DNA of 64,000 nucleotides from Norana najaformis. Lineage: Eukaryota; Annelida; Clitellata; Crassiclitellata; Hormogastridae. Shown here piece after piece: positions 1-13,100 of the stretch. The translations under genes were made by a program, and so were the position numbers. The notes under the pieces are model-generated. The model was given only the letters and a program-made list of their open reading frames with translations, was not told the DNA's origin and searched no databases. Numbering within the stretch: position 1 is the stretch's first letter; each line of letters begins with the position of its first letter. Location: assembly GCA_964023275.1 (NCBI GenBank), contig OZ029913.1:50847509-50911508 (forward strand), written 5' to 3'.

Positions 1-418
1 GGCCTACGATTTATGACTACTTATAACTCGTGTCTTATATGTCCTCGCCTATTAAAATTAAAGGCAACTCGCCGCCTTTTACAGATGTTGCCTTGAAGGC
101 TTTTATTCTGAAATTCCTTTAAAACTGCCTCGTTTCTCTGCCTGTGATCCCCGTTTAGACATTTCGGCAAGAATGAATGAATAAAAAAATCGAAAAATGA
201 ATGCCGAATCAACCACGTAGATTAGCCTACAGTTGCAGAGTCTAAACAAGTTTGTAGGCCCTACATCGTATCGAAAACTAGAGACACGATAGTCGATGCA
301 CATGACTGTAGAAGGCTTCAATTCGGAAGTCTCGATCTGGCTTAGAGTGAGACAGAGACACCGCTTATACGAGGCTTTGATTGATATCTTCTTATACGTT
401 ACGAACTAATCTGCAGGG

Positions 419-645
419 AGTTCAACCTCCAGAGGGTCGGATCTCTTCGCATGGCTGCCGACCACAAAATCGCGGTCCTCAAGATGAATAGCGGTCCAAT
501 AAATCACGAGGACCTGGGCGTCCAAGTGTCGTCTGCGCTCGGACGACTGCAAGACCAAGCAAGAGACCCACCGAAGGCGACATCTAAATGGGTCATTTCA
601 CTGAAAATGGCCAAAATGCTAGCCCAAGCAAACAGATGCTTCTAG
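419..645 (+). CDS. Possible terminal exon of an unrecognised gene
   Basis: After a plausible acceptor (CTAATCTGCAG) the frame stays open to a TAG at 643-645 and includes a methionine at 451. The translation is rich in Lys, Ala, Gln and Leu, looks helical, and ends AKMLAQANRCF. GC content here is higher than in the flanks. I recognise no family. Upstream exons would lie left of the window or in the first 400 bases, where I see nothing convincing. It could be a chance open frame. Confidence 0.35.
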
Positions 646-676
646 GAGGGTAAAGTTTGCCACTTGATTAAGCTTC

Positions 677-679
<3 letters not shown>

Positions 680-766
<87 letters not shown>
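680..766. repeat. (TA)n microsatellite
   Basis: About 87 bp of uninterrupted alternating TA. It produces a spurious Tyr/Ile-repeat reading frame on the minus strand. Confidence 0.98.
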
Positions 767-768
<2 letters not shown>

Positions 769-1654
769 AATTGTAAAGAGTAGACCTATGTATAGGCCTA
801 CACATCATTGTGTAATTTTGTAAAAGTAAATGTCGGCTACATGTTCTTTTGTATGGTCCCGACATCTGCTCATTTTTCGATGAATTTTGTACAGAAAGAA
901 ACAGTATTAAATCACTGAACACAATTTTAAATTTAAGTGTCACACTATCGTTGTTACTTTGTCTTTACGCACGTTGTTGCCAAGACAACCACCAAGTATC
1001 CATGTTAGTACAGGTTTCAAAAGTAACCACAGGTTCTGCTGGCTGCAAATGGTTCACTGGAGGTTGAATGTTCAGTCTTTATCTTTAAACCTCTCGGTGC
1101 TTGGATATTTAACTGCGTAAAATATCTTTCTCTAAGGTAGGCCATATTTGCAAGAAAATAGCATATGGCACAAATGGTGCTCTATAAAATTATGATTTTT
1201 CAAGATATAATAGGCATAAGATGAGCAAACTTCGTTTTTAGTAACATTAGTTGTTAGTTTCACAATGTTTTCCAATAATAGTTTTGAGGATCAATTTGGC
1301 CATTTTCTGTAAAATGACTCAAATATCACAGTCAGCCACCCACTTGATCACCATGTTCACTGCCCACAGTAAGTGGTTCTTGCCTTCTCATCTGTTCCTC
1401 TGAAAATCCTACTAGGCCTACTTATTTCTAATATCAATATATTCCATTCAAAGAAACATTTGCACTGTCTAAGAATATGAAGACTGCAGAAATATATAGG
1501 CCTAAGATTATGGTGACATAATATTTGCCAGCTAAAATCAATTATAATTGTTGCTATTTTTATTTGCAATAATTTCCACGACATCTTTATATTGCGATGT
1601 CAAACCTGCATACTGCCTTCCAAGCAAGATTGTGCGAGCTAGAGCCTCCTCTTC

Positions 1655-1745
1655 TAAGGTGGTTACTGTCTACGGACCTTGTGCAAGTTTTTCACACAAA
1701 CGCTCAGTGCCATCAATTGATGCTATTTCAATAGCCATTGGTGCT
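1655..1745 (+). mobile_element. tRNA-derived SINE, 3' half
   Basis: Matches the body of the SINE seen at 62842-62990: the GTTACTGT..TACGGACCTTG..CAAG block followed by CAGTGCCATCAATTGATGC. The tRNA-like head with A and B boxes is missing or decayed. Confidence 0.6.
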
Positions 1746-1784
1746 TAATAAATGAATAACACATGTACCTCAATTTGAAAACAC

Positions 1785-1888
1785 TCCGTATCTTAACTAT
1801 CCATGCGCCTGTGAATAAGCTGGTTCCCCCGACTTAGCTTTCGTTGGGCGCTGTAGAAATCTCAAGATTACGATTACGATGATGTCAA
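1785..1888 (+). mobile_element. LINE 3' end, CGATTACGATT-tail family
   Basis: Carries the family signature GCGCCTGTGAATAAGCTGGT, then GGGCGCTGTAGAAATCTC and the tail GATTACGATTACGAT. It is a strongly 5'-truncated copy. Confidence 0.75.
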
Positions 1889-1922
1889 ACACCATAAATC
1901 TTAGTGTGTGGGGCAATACTTG

Positions 1923-1968
1923 TATCATCATCATCATCACCACCACCATCATCATCATCATCATCATT
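1923..1968. repeat. (CAT/CAC)n microsatellite
   Basis: About 45 bp of ATC/ACC trinucleotides. Confidence 0.9.
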
Positions 1969-2084
1969 GTAAAAAGTTAAACAAGTGTAGCATAAAATGC
2001 GATATAGGCCTAAGATTATGGTGACATAATATTTGCCAGCTAAAATCAATTACAATTGTTGAGAAAAAAATGCTATGATTGAAC

Positions 2085-2415
2085 TGGTCTGCTGTCATGG
2101 CAGGAAACAGCTTACAAAAATGGATGCTAGTGCATTGGTGACAGAAACTCTGCCACTACTGTACTCGAGTATTGACAGTCCCAAGTCTGAATAAAGGAGG
2201 AGGGCAAAGTCAATGGCCTTTCATGCCATAAGATGTCGTTAAAAAAGAATTACTACTGCTTGGTGAGAAGAGCGCCTATGTAGCAGGGGTTTGTCAGGTG
2301 CTAAGTCTGAGCTGCAAATGTTGACTGATTTGTGCGTTCAGAAACTGTGACAATTTGGGTACTTTTTGCGATTGAACTGTTTCATTATAATTACAAAAAT
2401 CAAAGACTGTATGTC
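2085..2415. repeat. Dispersed repeat, second copy near 21105-21315
   Basis: Shares ordered blocks with 21105-21315: CTG(T)CATGGC(A/G)GGAAA, AAATG.AT...GCATT, GAAACTGTGAC and ATCAAAGACTGTAT, with similar spacing. The copies are diverged. No coding potential was seen, so it may be a non-autonomous element. Confidence 0.65.
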
Positions 2416-3940
2416 TTTAATCACGTTAACTCTGCTACAAATCAGGCAATACTTCTCATTAATATTTTAGTATCTTACCTAAATCACAGGATACATCAGA
2501 AGACTGATGATATCACAGACTGAAATATTGTTGATAACTATGAAAGATCAACAAGGACAGGTGGACACCACTGAATGGAACCATGATTAGTTCAACCTTG
2601 ACTGCCACAGTGATGTCTGTTGCCAATTGTGATGAACCGGTGCAGATATAATAGACAATCAGGAAAAACTCAGGAAACTTAGGAAAGATAGTTATATACG
2701 AAGTACAATCACAACAGAGCCAGAAATTATTTATTTATAAAAAGCACTATTAGAATAAAATCATCATAAATCAACATGAAAGCTTTTAGATCTTAGCACA
2801 ATAATACTGTTAAGTATAATACTTACTGTTGAGCACAATTAGATACAGAACATGCACATTAAAACGCTCTAACTCCATCAAATTCTAATCAGTCTTTTTT
2901 GGCAACTGATACCATTCTGTATTCATAGTCTTTTAAGCAGTTACATGTAACATCTCCAAAACTCCTAGCACCATTTATATGAAAACATCTTCCCACAGAT
3001 AGAAAACAGCATATTAGAAAATTGCAAACATATTCCTACATAATAAATATTAAAACAAGTTCTACACAAAATCATTGTAAAGTGGGAATTGTATTATGCA
3101 TTGCTAACATTTTGCACCTTTATAATAACTGTCAATATTCACGCACGAAAATGATGAAACCCTATTGACTGCTCACTATAATCATTATACAATAAAACCC
3201 AACATTAATATTTCAATATCACCTAAATCACCTGACACATTAGAAGACTGATGATATGACAGATTGATATGCTTCCAGAAGTTTGTTCCATATGCATACT
3301 GAAGCTGACATGATGCCACACGATGAAACAAATAGGTCCACTGCTCCTATTTGGAGAAGGGTTAGGTCACATTTCTGGTCCAATATCCTAAACAACTAGT
3401 TAAGGCTCTTAGAGGCTTCAATTAGTGCCACATGCATGTCTTATTATAAAACAGGTGAATTCAGGATTCAGCATTTTAAATTTGTTTGGTCGCCCTATAG
3501 TAACAAAATGTAGGAAGTCAGTTTGGGATGGATTTAAAAGCAGTCCATTTACTACTATCCTGGATTGCACTAGGTTAAAGACCTCAAATTGCAGAATAAT
3601 ACATATAATGTGAACCAACATTTATTCTGTAAATAATAATTAATCAATTTTGTAATTAACCATTTACAGGCAGTGTAAATCCATATCATAAAATTGCCTA
3701 TAAATCATGGGCAGCTTCATCATTATTTAGAAACTGCAGGCTTCCCAAATGTAAATGACAATTAGGCATTATGTTTTAAACAACCCTACTTGAAATAACA
3801 GATATTTTTAAACAATCACATTTTATATAAATTTAACAAAGTGCTGGATAAAAATAATTCCTAAAAACTTGAAGTATTCATTATCTGTATTTAAAATAGG
3901 ATCTGTTAAAAGATGATTTCTGCATAGAATTTATCAAACT

Positions 3941-4139
3941 TTAAGCAGCCAATAAGGGCAACTGGCGGCAGGCAGATGACGATGAGGTCCTACAGACTGA
4001 GTTCGGTGACATTTCAGCAGCTGCAGCATCCATCATCTCCTTCAACTGTCGCTTCTGCAATTCCATGGCTGCCTTCTGCTCCATTTCAAGCTTCTGCAGT
4101 CTCTGCCCTTCGGCTGCATGCAGCTTTGCTTTCTCCAAT
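3941..4139 (-). CDS. 298-residue gene, terminal exon
   Basis: Acceptor TTTTACTGGTTAG. It encodes the charged C-terminal helix (LQKLEMEQKAAMELQKRQL) and a Ser/Ala-rich tail, ending in TAA. Confidence 0.8.
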
Positions 4140-7100
4140 CTAACCAGTAAAATCCAATGCTTCTACAGCAATTCGTATCTGGTTTGTGGTACAACATAAT
4201 GCATGGGAGTGTTCCCAAATGTAGTTTTTATTATACCAGTCACAAACAAGTAACTGAAATAATAAAATAATCCACTTTTTAAAATGTTGAAAATTTAAAA
4301 AGTGGATCAAAAAACACATTTCTTTCCTTCTGGATCCAAGTAAAAAATTTTGGTCTTAGGTTTACAGTTTTCTCACATATCAGACCAGGGTTGGATCTGT
4401 AAGGGGAAAGAAAACCACTTTATTCCCACTGCTTCCAGCCATAAATCACATCCTGACTAAAATCCACTAACAACATATACATCTATCTATCTGTCTATAT
4501 ATATATACGCATCACACATAATGTACATTATGCCAATATATTAATGTAATTATGCATGAAGCTCAATGACTGGCTTGGACTAATTACAAAGCAGTAAAAG
4601 CCTATAATCACACAGTTAAGTTGCTCTTCTTGAATCCAACAAAAATGTCTAGTCTACCTTGGGTTGACTACTAAACATGAAAGTGTTACAGTATGGTGAG
4701 GTATGGCAAATACTGTTCATTAATTACATTCCTCCACAGAAATTAGTCCTCAGAAGCATGGTCCTAGCATTGATGAATGTTTCAGCTTAAATGCAAACAC
4801 AAAAGTTGCAGTGCAACAACTGAACAGCCTTTCATTGCGGGTTCTTATGGCTTACATTACTCAACAATTAATTGCCAATTTCACTTGAAGCGCCAAAAGT
4901 TGAAACTAGGATGCAGTGAAATTAATTAATTAATCTGCCAACAAGTAATCTACTAATGCTGATGAATGCATATAATAACAGCAACCTCACACCTTTCTTT
5001 GTGGTTGTATGTGTTGGAAACAAATTCCACTGGAACAGCAACGCATTTAAATCAGACATTTGCACATTGCATTTTAGGAGCAAAGAATGTTCTACTCAAC
5101 AGTATTACGACTGCATACTCCTCCTGATCCAAATTTTTTGAAGTTACTGACGATGATGTGCAAACTACACGTGCATTAACCCTGAATAATGGAATGTCAT
5201 TCAGCTACCGATAAACTTATTATTCAGTCCATTTAAGAATAAGAAACTTACGGTGATAGCTCCAGCTGTGTTCTTGTTTGAAGAAGGTATTTGTCTGTAT
5301 ATTCTGAATATTCTGGCCAGAGGTCACTCCTCACCCTTCGCACCGTCTGTTCCGTGTGGCGTATGTCGTTGTACTCAGATTCAGGTTTGCGATGGACTGA
5401 CTGCAAGACATTTCTGCAGTTCAGCGGTGCACTGGTTCTAAACCAGGACGTCTGATCTATAATAACATAAAGGACAATCTCTTCAACTGGAAAATGAAAT
5501 TTAACTGCAAGCACCAAATATCACTAAACATTTTGCAAAATACATTAACAGTCATATTTCTGTTAAATTGTAGCAATGGACAGAAAAAGTAAAACAAAAT
5601 TATGCAAACACGAAGACTATCTAAATCATGAAAACAGAGATACTTCTAGCTAAAGCCTTCCATATTCAAAAGAGCTCCTAAGGCTAGTTAATTGTATATA
5701 CGTATATGGCATGGTTCCACTGTCAAAGGTGTTGGACCACAAAGGCCACAATCCACTAATCTACGTTCGTTCCGCTGGTGCAATTGACTGGGTTGAACTT
5801 CTCCTAGCAAACGGTTGTCTGGATAACCCAACTCTGCTGAGGAGGCGAACGCCCAACCTGCCAGCAGGCAACACTGCCAATACTCCTAGCAATGACACCT
5901 TCAACAAACTGCTTACGAGTATCATCTAACTATAATGCAGTCTGTTCGCTTCAATGATCTTCTCTACAAGTTCAGCCTCACCCAACATGTTGCGGAACCC
6001 ACCATAACTGGTTCTGCCCTCACCTGGTTTCGGTCATTCCTCTCAGACCGCCTTCAATCTCCCATTTTTGGGCCCTCGCAGTCCCTCCGGTCCCTGTCTT
6101 TTTTGGTTTCCAAGGGTTCCGGCCTGGCTCCTCTTCTCTATATTTTATATACTTCTGATATAGCTCCTCCCTCTGAGTGTTGCCGTCCTACAGTATGCAG
6201 ATGACACCCAGGCTTATGACCGTGGTCTGGCTGAGGCTGCTCCGCCCTTGTCCAGATGATTCTTGATGCCACCTCTGTCCTTGACCCCTGGATGTCCTCC
6301 AATCACCTCAGTTTGAACTGTAACAAGACCCAGTTCATCTGGCTTGGTGACCGCTTGCAGCTCGCCAAGATTGACCTCTCCTCCTTATGCCAGAGATTTT
6401 CGGATACCTCTTTCTCTACTATGGTCCAGGATCTCAGGGTTGTATTGAATCAAGAGCTTACATTGTCTGCTCATGTGAACAGCATCCCTCGTTCTTGTTT
6501 TTACCATATTCGACAGCTCCGTACCATTCGCCATACTATTTCATTTTTGCTATCTCCACTCTGGTCGCACCCTCATTTGCCCCAGGGTTGACTTTGTAAT
6601 CCATCTTCACCGGCCTATCGCTAGCCAAAACTCTTAAGCTTCAATCTGTGCTGAACTCTGCTGCTTGTCTTATTGGGGGCATTCCCAGATACGGCCACAT
6701 CTTGTCCTATATTCGAGACACTCTTCACTGGCTCCCATCCAGCAGCATGTCCTTTTTAAGATCCTCACTCTTATGCACAACTGTGTTGCTAGCTCTGCTC
6801 CCCTTTACCTCATTGATTTCTGCACTTTGGTCTCCTCGTTGCCGGGCTGTAGCACCCTCCGCTTGGCTTCCCAGGATCTCCTGCGTATCCCTCGCAAGAG
6901 AACCGCTACAGCCAAGTCCAGAAGCTTTGCTTACATCGGTTCCATCTGTTGGAACTGTCTCTCTAGAGAACTGCAACTTGAGCTCCTGAATCTCCTTCTC
7001 TAAGGGTTCCGCAAGCGCCTGAAGACTGTACTGTTTAACAGTGATTCTAATTGTTCGGGTCGGGAGCGCCCCTGCTGAGTTTATCCTCTAAGAGGCATTT

Positions 7101-10100
7101 ATAAATATTAAATTACAATTACAATTGTTTCAGCTTGACTGTTTTAAAACTAAATTCAGAGAGTTTGTAAACCTATAGGACTTCACATTGATTGTAGCAT
7201 CTGCTGCAAGCCTATACTGGTTGAATGCCAACCCCAAAGACAAATCCAACCCTAGCTATACTGCACCTGGATAGCGTTGTGCATAGTATCCATCTGCTGG
7301 TCGGCCACAGTCCATGACGACTCGTCCTGCATAGCAGGTTGCAGGTCGACGATAGGCATCTATCAGAGTGTAGCGCTCCACATTTTCACCATAGAAATGG
7401 CTTCTTGTACGTTCACCTTATCAAACACAATCAGTAATAATACCCTAACATAATCATACTGAATTTTGAAATTTGTTAATAACATCTCTACCAAGGATTT
7501 TCCCTACGAATTAATGCAATCTGAGCTTTGAAACCAATCCAATGTTGTAACTGTCAGAACATAATGCCATATCTATGTCATAATTCAGAGTTGGAATTGA
7601 GGAACAGGCCTTGTGCATCTCAGCCTTTTGTGACTTCCATTCAACAGACCAAGAGTCATTCAAGTTTACTACAAAAAGCTAAATGTCAAGCAGAGGAATT
7701 ACTGCAAAATACTGTAGAAACAGTTTTCTGCTTGTAAAGCCATAAAACCTGTCATCAGTGCTTGTTGTACAAGGAAAGCCAGAAGGCTAAGCCCCCAGTC
7801 CCCATGCACCCAAAAAATAGTATAGGTTACTTCTTAATATCTGAATATGACTCACTGCAAGGCTCCAATGACTAAGAAATTAAACAAAATTTGCCTACAG
7901 GAAATCAGAAAATTGTCATCAAAATCCCATCAAATATTAATAAAATAGTTGTTGAAAAATGTTTCAGCAAAATGAAATATGACCTTGCTTACTTGGACAA
8001 AATCGTTGTTCCCCCTTGAAAACTCCTGGTGCCCACAGGCCCCCATGTTGGTAAACATAATGCCATCAGTGACTGTCATGATGTTAGTTACAGCGTAACT
8101 GCATATTTACATTACATAATACTTCTAGAAGAATCTCAGCTGCAGCACTTATGGACAAATCACGATCAACTGGAACAGCTGCATCTTTATGACTCGGCTA
8201 AAGACTATTTAGCTAGGTCAGTTCTTGTGTTCAGACATCGAAAGAAAAAATTGATCCCATGGTTTGAAAAGCAATGCACATGAAAAGCACAGTAGGTCAA
8301 CAGAAACCAAATGCATATATCTGCTAAATCAATCGGATGACACAAAATTTACAAAGGATGCAAGTTTCTTTTTGTACAAAAGCTTTGTTTTTCTGTTATT
8401 CCCTTAGTTCAGCAGTATGGTCCATTCACGACAGGGCTGTCAACCAATAAAAATTTCAACAAACGGACAAAACGGGACAAGTTTATTGATAGTCAACTTT
8501 GTTATGAACATTTTTTTAATCAAATTATCTACTGTAACCACTGAACTAAATATACACAAAATTCAACTGCTATAATATAATTTCTTTTTGTCACATTTTA
8601 TTATGGACATCAAAACTTTATAGACTTCATAAATATGTCCTATTTTGTAGTATGAATGCAAGAACTTAGAGAAGTGAAGGAAGCTGCACTGACAGAATGG
8701 TAGTGTGATTTGTGTAAGTAAGTACCTAAATGGAAGGAAACTGGCATGCTCTCTCTTACCTTATCTGGCAAGTTGGCTAAATGTCTTCCTCATAACTTTA
8801 GTTTTATTTAATAATTTTAATCATAGTCAAATGCAAATCCATAACTGCCAAACTGATGATAGGTAACAAGGAAGTACTAGGTAAGGTAAGACAAAGGGAA
8901 GTGTATTTGTGTGCAGCTACTGCCTGCCTGATGTGCATGTTTCTCTGTTAACTGCTTTAAGCTTGTAGGTAATCAGGTGTTGATTGCTTGACTGTGTACA
9001 GATGCATGGGCTGTGTACACTTTCTGTGCGACTGGACTTTGGCAAGTGCAGAGCAGAGGGAGTGCTAGCCGGCTGATCCATGTGGTCACACTTGGAGAAT
9101 GTGATTCTCATCAGCACAGAACTGTACATATCAAAACCTTCAGCTGAATGTTGCAGAAGACAGTTGCTTTCAAGATGGACGATTTACATGCCGCACAGAT
9201 AATTCCTCAGTCCTGAGTTGATGTCACTTTCCAGTATTAGTATGAAAGTAGTATTGCACAAAATCATGCCTAGATCCAGCCAGCATTGGTCTTTGCATGT
9301 GAACTTGCAAGGAGAATTACAAAGACAGAAAATCATTATCGTTAAGTTCACTATTTATAATCCTTGTCTGAGCAAGTGAACAACAGCACAAAACTGTAAG
9401 CAACTAATAATACGACTAGGCTCTGAATTCTGCATTGTGCACTTGAATCTCGGGCTAGTACGGTCCATGAATGGGGACCTTAAAAGGTGTGGATCCTATT
9501 CAAACTGGCAGTGGTGGTGAAAGATCTCACCTGATAAATTCATTGAAAAATGAGCAGGATTGAGACCTTACTGGTGCTATAGTAAACCATGCACATTTAC
9601 ATTTACTGCACTATGTTTGAGACTTATGATGCGGTGATGAAAATTGGATTAACATTTAACATATAACCTGAAACAGCATTTATCTTACATTAAATAAAAA
9701 TTAATGCACAAGACTAGATCTACCATCTAAACGAATATCGATATCAACCCATATGCAAGCGATGCACACCAATTCACAAAAGTTAGTTTCAAGTTCACAA
9801 AGCCAGTACGATTATGTTATGATACTGTTGTACATAAAATGGCTGTGAAAACAAAATATCCTTCTGTAACTGTGGCATCTCACCCAAGCACACAAATAAC
9901 AAATAACACAAAAATATCATCATACATGAAGATTTCACAACAATCAACCTTGACCAAGGCTTTGGGCGAACCAGGCCAAAACACAGTATGCATGGCTAGG
10001 CACAGGCCAGTCAGGATCTAAGACTGAAAGAAATAATAGCGTTCGGATTTCCCAAATGGAATATGCAATTCTTTATTCATGACCTGGGTGTGCTACAGGA

Positions 10101-13100
10101 CGGTGATTTATCAGTCGCTGACCACATCAGTTAGCTTTGCAGAACCTGCTTCTACCAGTTGCACTGGATCTGGGTCATAAGTGGTATAACCTTTCCTTTT
10201 GTTCTATGCCATTTAATAATGAAATAAACGATACTGACCCTAGTTCATTCATTTACACCAAGGCAGACTGACCATTGTAACTCCATTCTAGCAGGACTGC
10301 CAAAGTTCAGAATATGTCAGTGCCAGTCAGTCCTCAACTGGTTCTCAGAGTAGTGGCCAAACAGCCCAAATACTCGCATATAACAGATAGAAACGCTGTA
10401 TTTGGTTCCTATGGAAGAATGGATTCAATACACGATCCCCCTACCTGGATGATAGTGAAGGCTGGCACTGTGCCAGTATATATCAGAAAGCTTTCTGTTC
10501 CAGTTATAACTCAGCTGGGTCACCAATCGCTACCCTCTGCTGCCTGTGGAAATTTACAGGTTCCTTGTTTCCACATGTGAGCTCAGTGAGCTTTCTCATG
10601 CATTGGGCCTTCCTCTCTTGGAACACGAAGTGTGCTCAGCAGGCTCAAAACCGCAATGATTGAATTACAGACCACGCATGCTGCTGAAAAGACCACCGTG
10701 TTGTGCAGCAACAGTCATCGGAGGTGTGTGTCAATCCTGGATTTAGAGGAGCTTTTGACTGAAGCCCAGACACAAATAATCCAACAAATAGACAACCTTT
10801 ACTTAAGGTTACAATGCTTAAGAAAGAACTGCCAATTTTACGATGTACCAGGATTCAAATTCCAAACACTGGTCAGAGCAATCTAGCAGCCTGGTACCCT
10901 TAATGAAACACTTTCACAATATTAGCAACAACTATCTGTAAACAAAGACACACACAATAGCATCATGTGACATAAATCAAATAAGCAAATACCAACTGAC
11001 ATTAACAACAATCTAACATAAGTCCAAGCAAAATAAAGACAGTGCAGGAAAATATTTCTGATGCCACAAATACCTTGAAGTGGTAATGTTGTTAGTACCG
11101 GAAGTCAAAAGAACTTCACATTTTATCTCACAAGGAATAATGTGCTCAAAACAGCCAATGTAATTACACATAAATACAACTATTCTTACCAATCTTTAGA
11201 ACTAAACTGCAAAATCATAAAATAAAATGCATACTGTTGTTCAGAGAAATTTATCAATACAAGCACAGTAAAATTTCCAAAGATAACATTAAATCTAAAT
11301 CCACATGCGATTTATTCACTCAGTATCTGGCAACAGCCAAGTCAGTCAGTACTGTTGTCACACATTTAATTCAATCTAAGCATGATCTAAGTTTGTCATG
11401 TGCAGTTTGCCTAAATTTCTCGTACTTTCATGCTAACTCTGCGCCCAAGTCCACATTCCAGAGATGCTGCTGCCTCAGATTTTGATATGCAATGATCAAA
11501 GCCCAAGTGCTATTTATAACAGGTCCACCCTTAACTAGACTGTCCTGTTCAAGTCTGAACAGTGTTGAGTCTGAACTTAAGGACATGGTGATGTGACGAT
11601 GAGCCAGGACATTCATAGTGGCCGTTTGAAGAAGTCTTCATCACATGGCAACCAACTAGCCCAATGACTGATAAATGCCAGTGCTGGTAACATGACAGCT
11701 CTGTGATTGTGCCACATGGTTAATGAGCTTAGCCAAGTGCAGTGAGCTCTTCTCTGACCATCATGATTCCTCATCCTTAATCCATCCTTAATATGGACCA
11801 GGAACTCTGGATACAGAGTCAACTGTCTGGCCTGGATGATATTCCACTGGTTGGGTTCTATACGTGTGCAAGTGCCTGCCACTGGAAACTTTTTCCAGTT
11901 GTTCAAGACTCCAACAAACTTGTCTTTCTTAACAAACTCTTGCATAATTAGGCCAGTAAGGAGCACATCTGAGAGGTTTTCGGAAGGCAATGAAGTAAAT
12001 GTTTCAATACTTGCTATACAGTACCCATTAAAGATATCTACTTTTCAAAACAAATCCTTAAAAGTTTTATTACATTGCAGATGATGATAGAATTGTGTAA
12101 AAGTAAAGTTAGCTACCAATTTTCTGTGGTCCCCATTTGACGGATGCCATGCCTCGGCAGCAGTTGTATTCTGAGGGAAGATCATTTCTTTTCTGGTCAC
12201 CAATCCACATGAAGGAGGGACATGTCTGCTGCTGTCCACTTAGCAGATGACCACTCAGTAAAGAAGCATACCTGTCTTTGTAGTAACGGCCACCTTCACG
12301 AGGAGGACCATTCACTGGTGGACCTGAATCTCTCTTAAAAGAGTGGAAGAATGTCGAGCAATCCTAATAAATATAAGCACAACATACGTGCAAATATTAT
12401 TGCCAGCAGCAATTGCCAACAGTGATTTCAGTTCACTGTAGGTATTATATGACAAAGGATGATTGCTAAAGATACCAAATGATGCCTCACAATTACTGAC
12501 AGTTGCAACAACTAATCTTCATTTTCATCTGCATACTTTCAACATGTCAGCCTTATTGCATTTAACCATCCTGCCTGAACATTTATCGAACAATTGCCTG
12601 AACAATTACGACAGTTATCTGACAAATCCGATATGAACTCAGCAATATCTGTGCAGGTCTTTCACTAAAAATTTAAAACAGTCCTCTCCCATACATCCTA
12701 TCCTGATTCCTCCTCTTCCCAATATGTCTCTCGCTGCTCCAATTCTAAACACCATCCACTGTATCCAACCAACTATCTGCCTGACTCTTGGATCTTGAGC
12801 TGGACCTGAATCTGACCTTACCTGCCTATCGACCTTGTTTTGACTAAGTGCCTATGAATAAGCTGCTTCTCACAACTTAGCTTCTTTGGCACTGTAGAAA
12901 TCTTGAGTTTATGATTACAATTTATTGACAGAACTGTTGATAAGTTCTGAATTGAATTTTACCAGAAGCAAAGTAAACAAAAAAGGCAAAAAAACTGCAG
13001 CTTGTCAATCATCACATGCTCAAAAATTACCTGATTAATGTTTTTAATCTGTTCCTCTGTCAACACTGAATATTGATCATTTGGTGTCCGAGGTCGCTTT

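Larger units (their letters stand above)
646..3940. other. Spacer with repeats, no gene seen
   Basis: AT-rich spacer downstream of the 298-residue gene. It holds a long TA microsatellite, a SINE 3' half, a LINE tail, a CAT/CAC tract, and two pairs of short direct repeats (1496-1553 with 2003-2061; 2461-2527 with 3208-3268). No open frame here resembles a protein. A candidate poly(A) signal for the minus-strand gene (TTTATT on the plus strand) lies at about 3622. Confidence 0.6.

Noticed and set aside
668..943. Tyr/Ile repeat protein
   Set aside because: It is the translation of a TA microsatellite.
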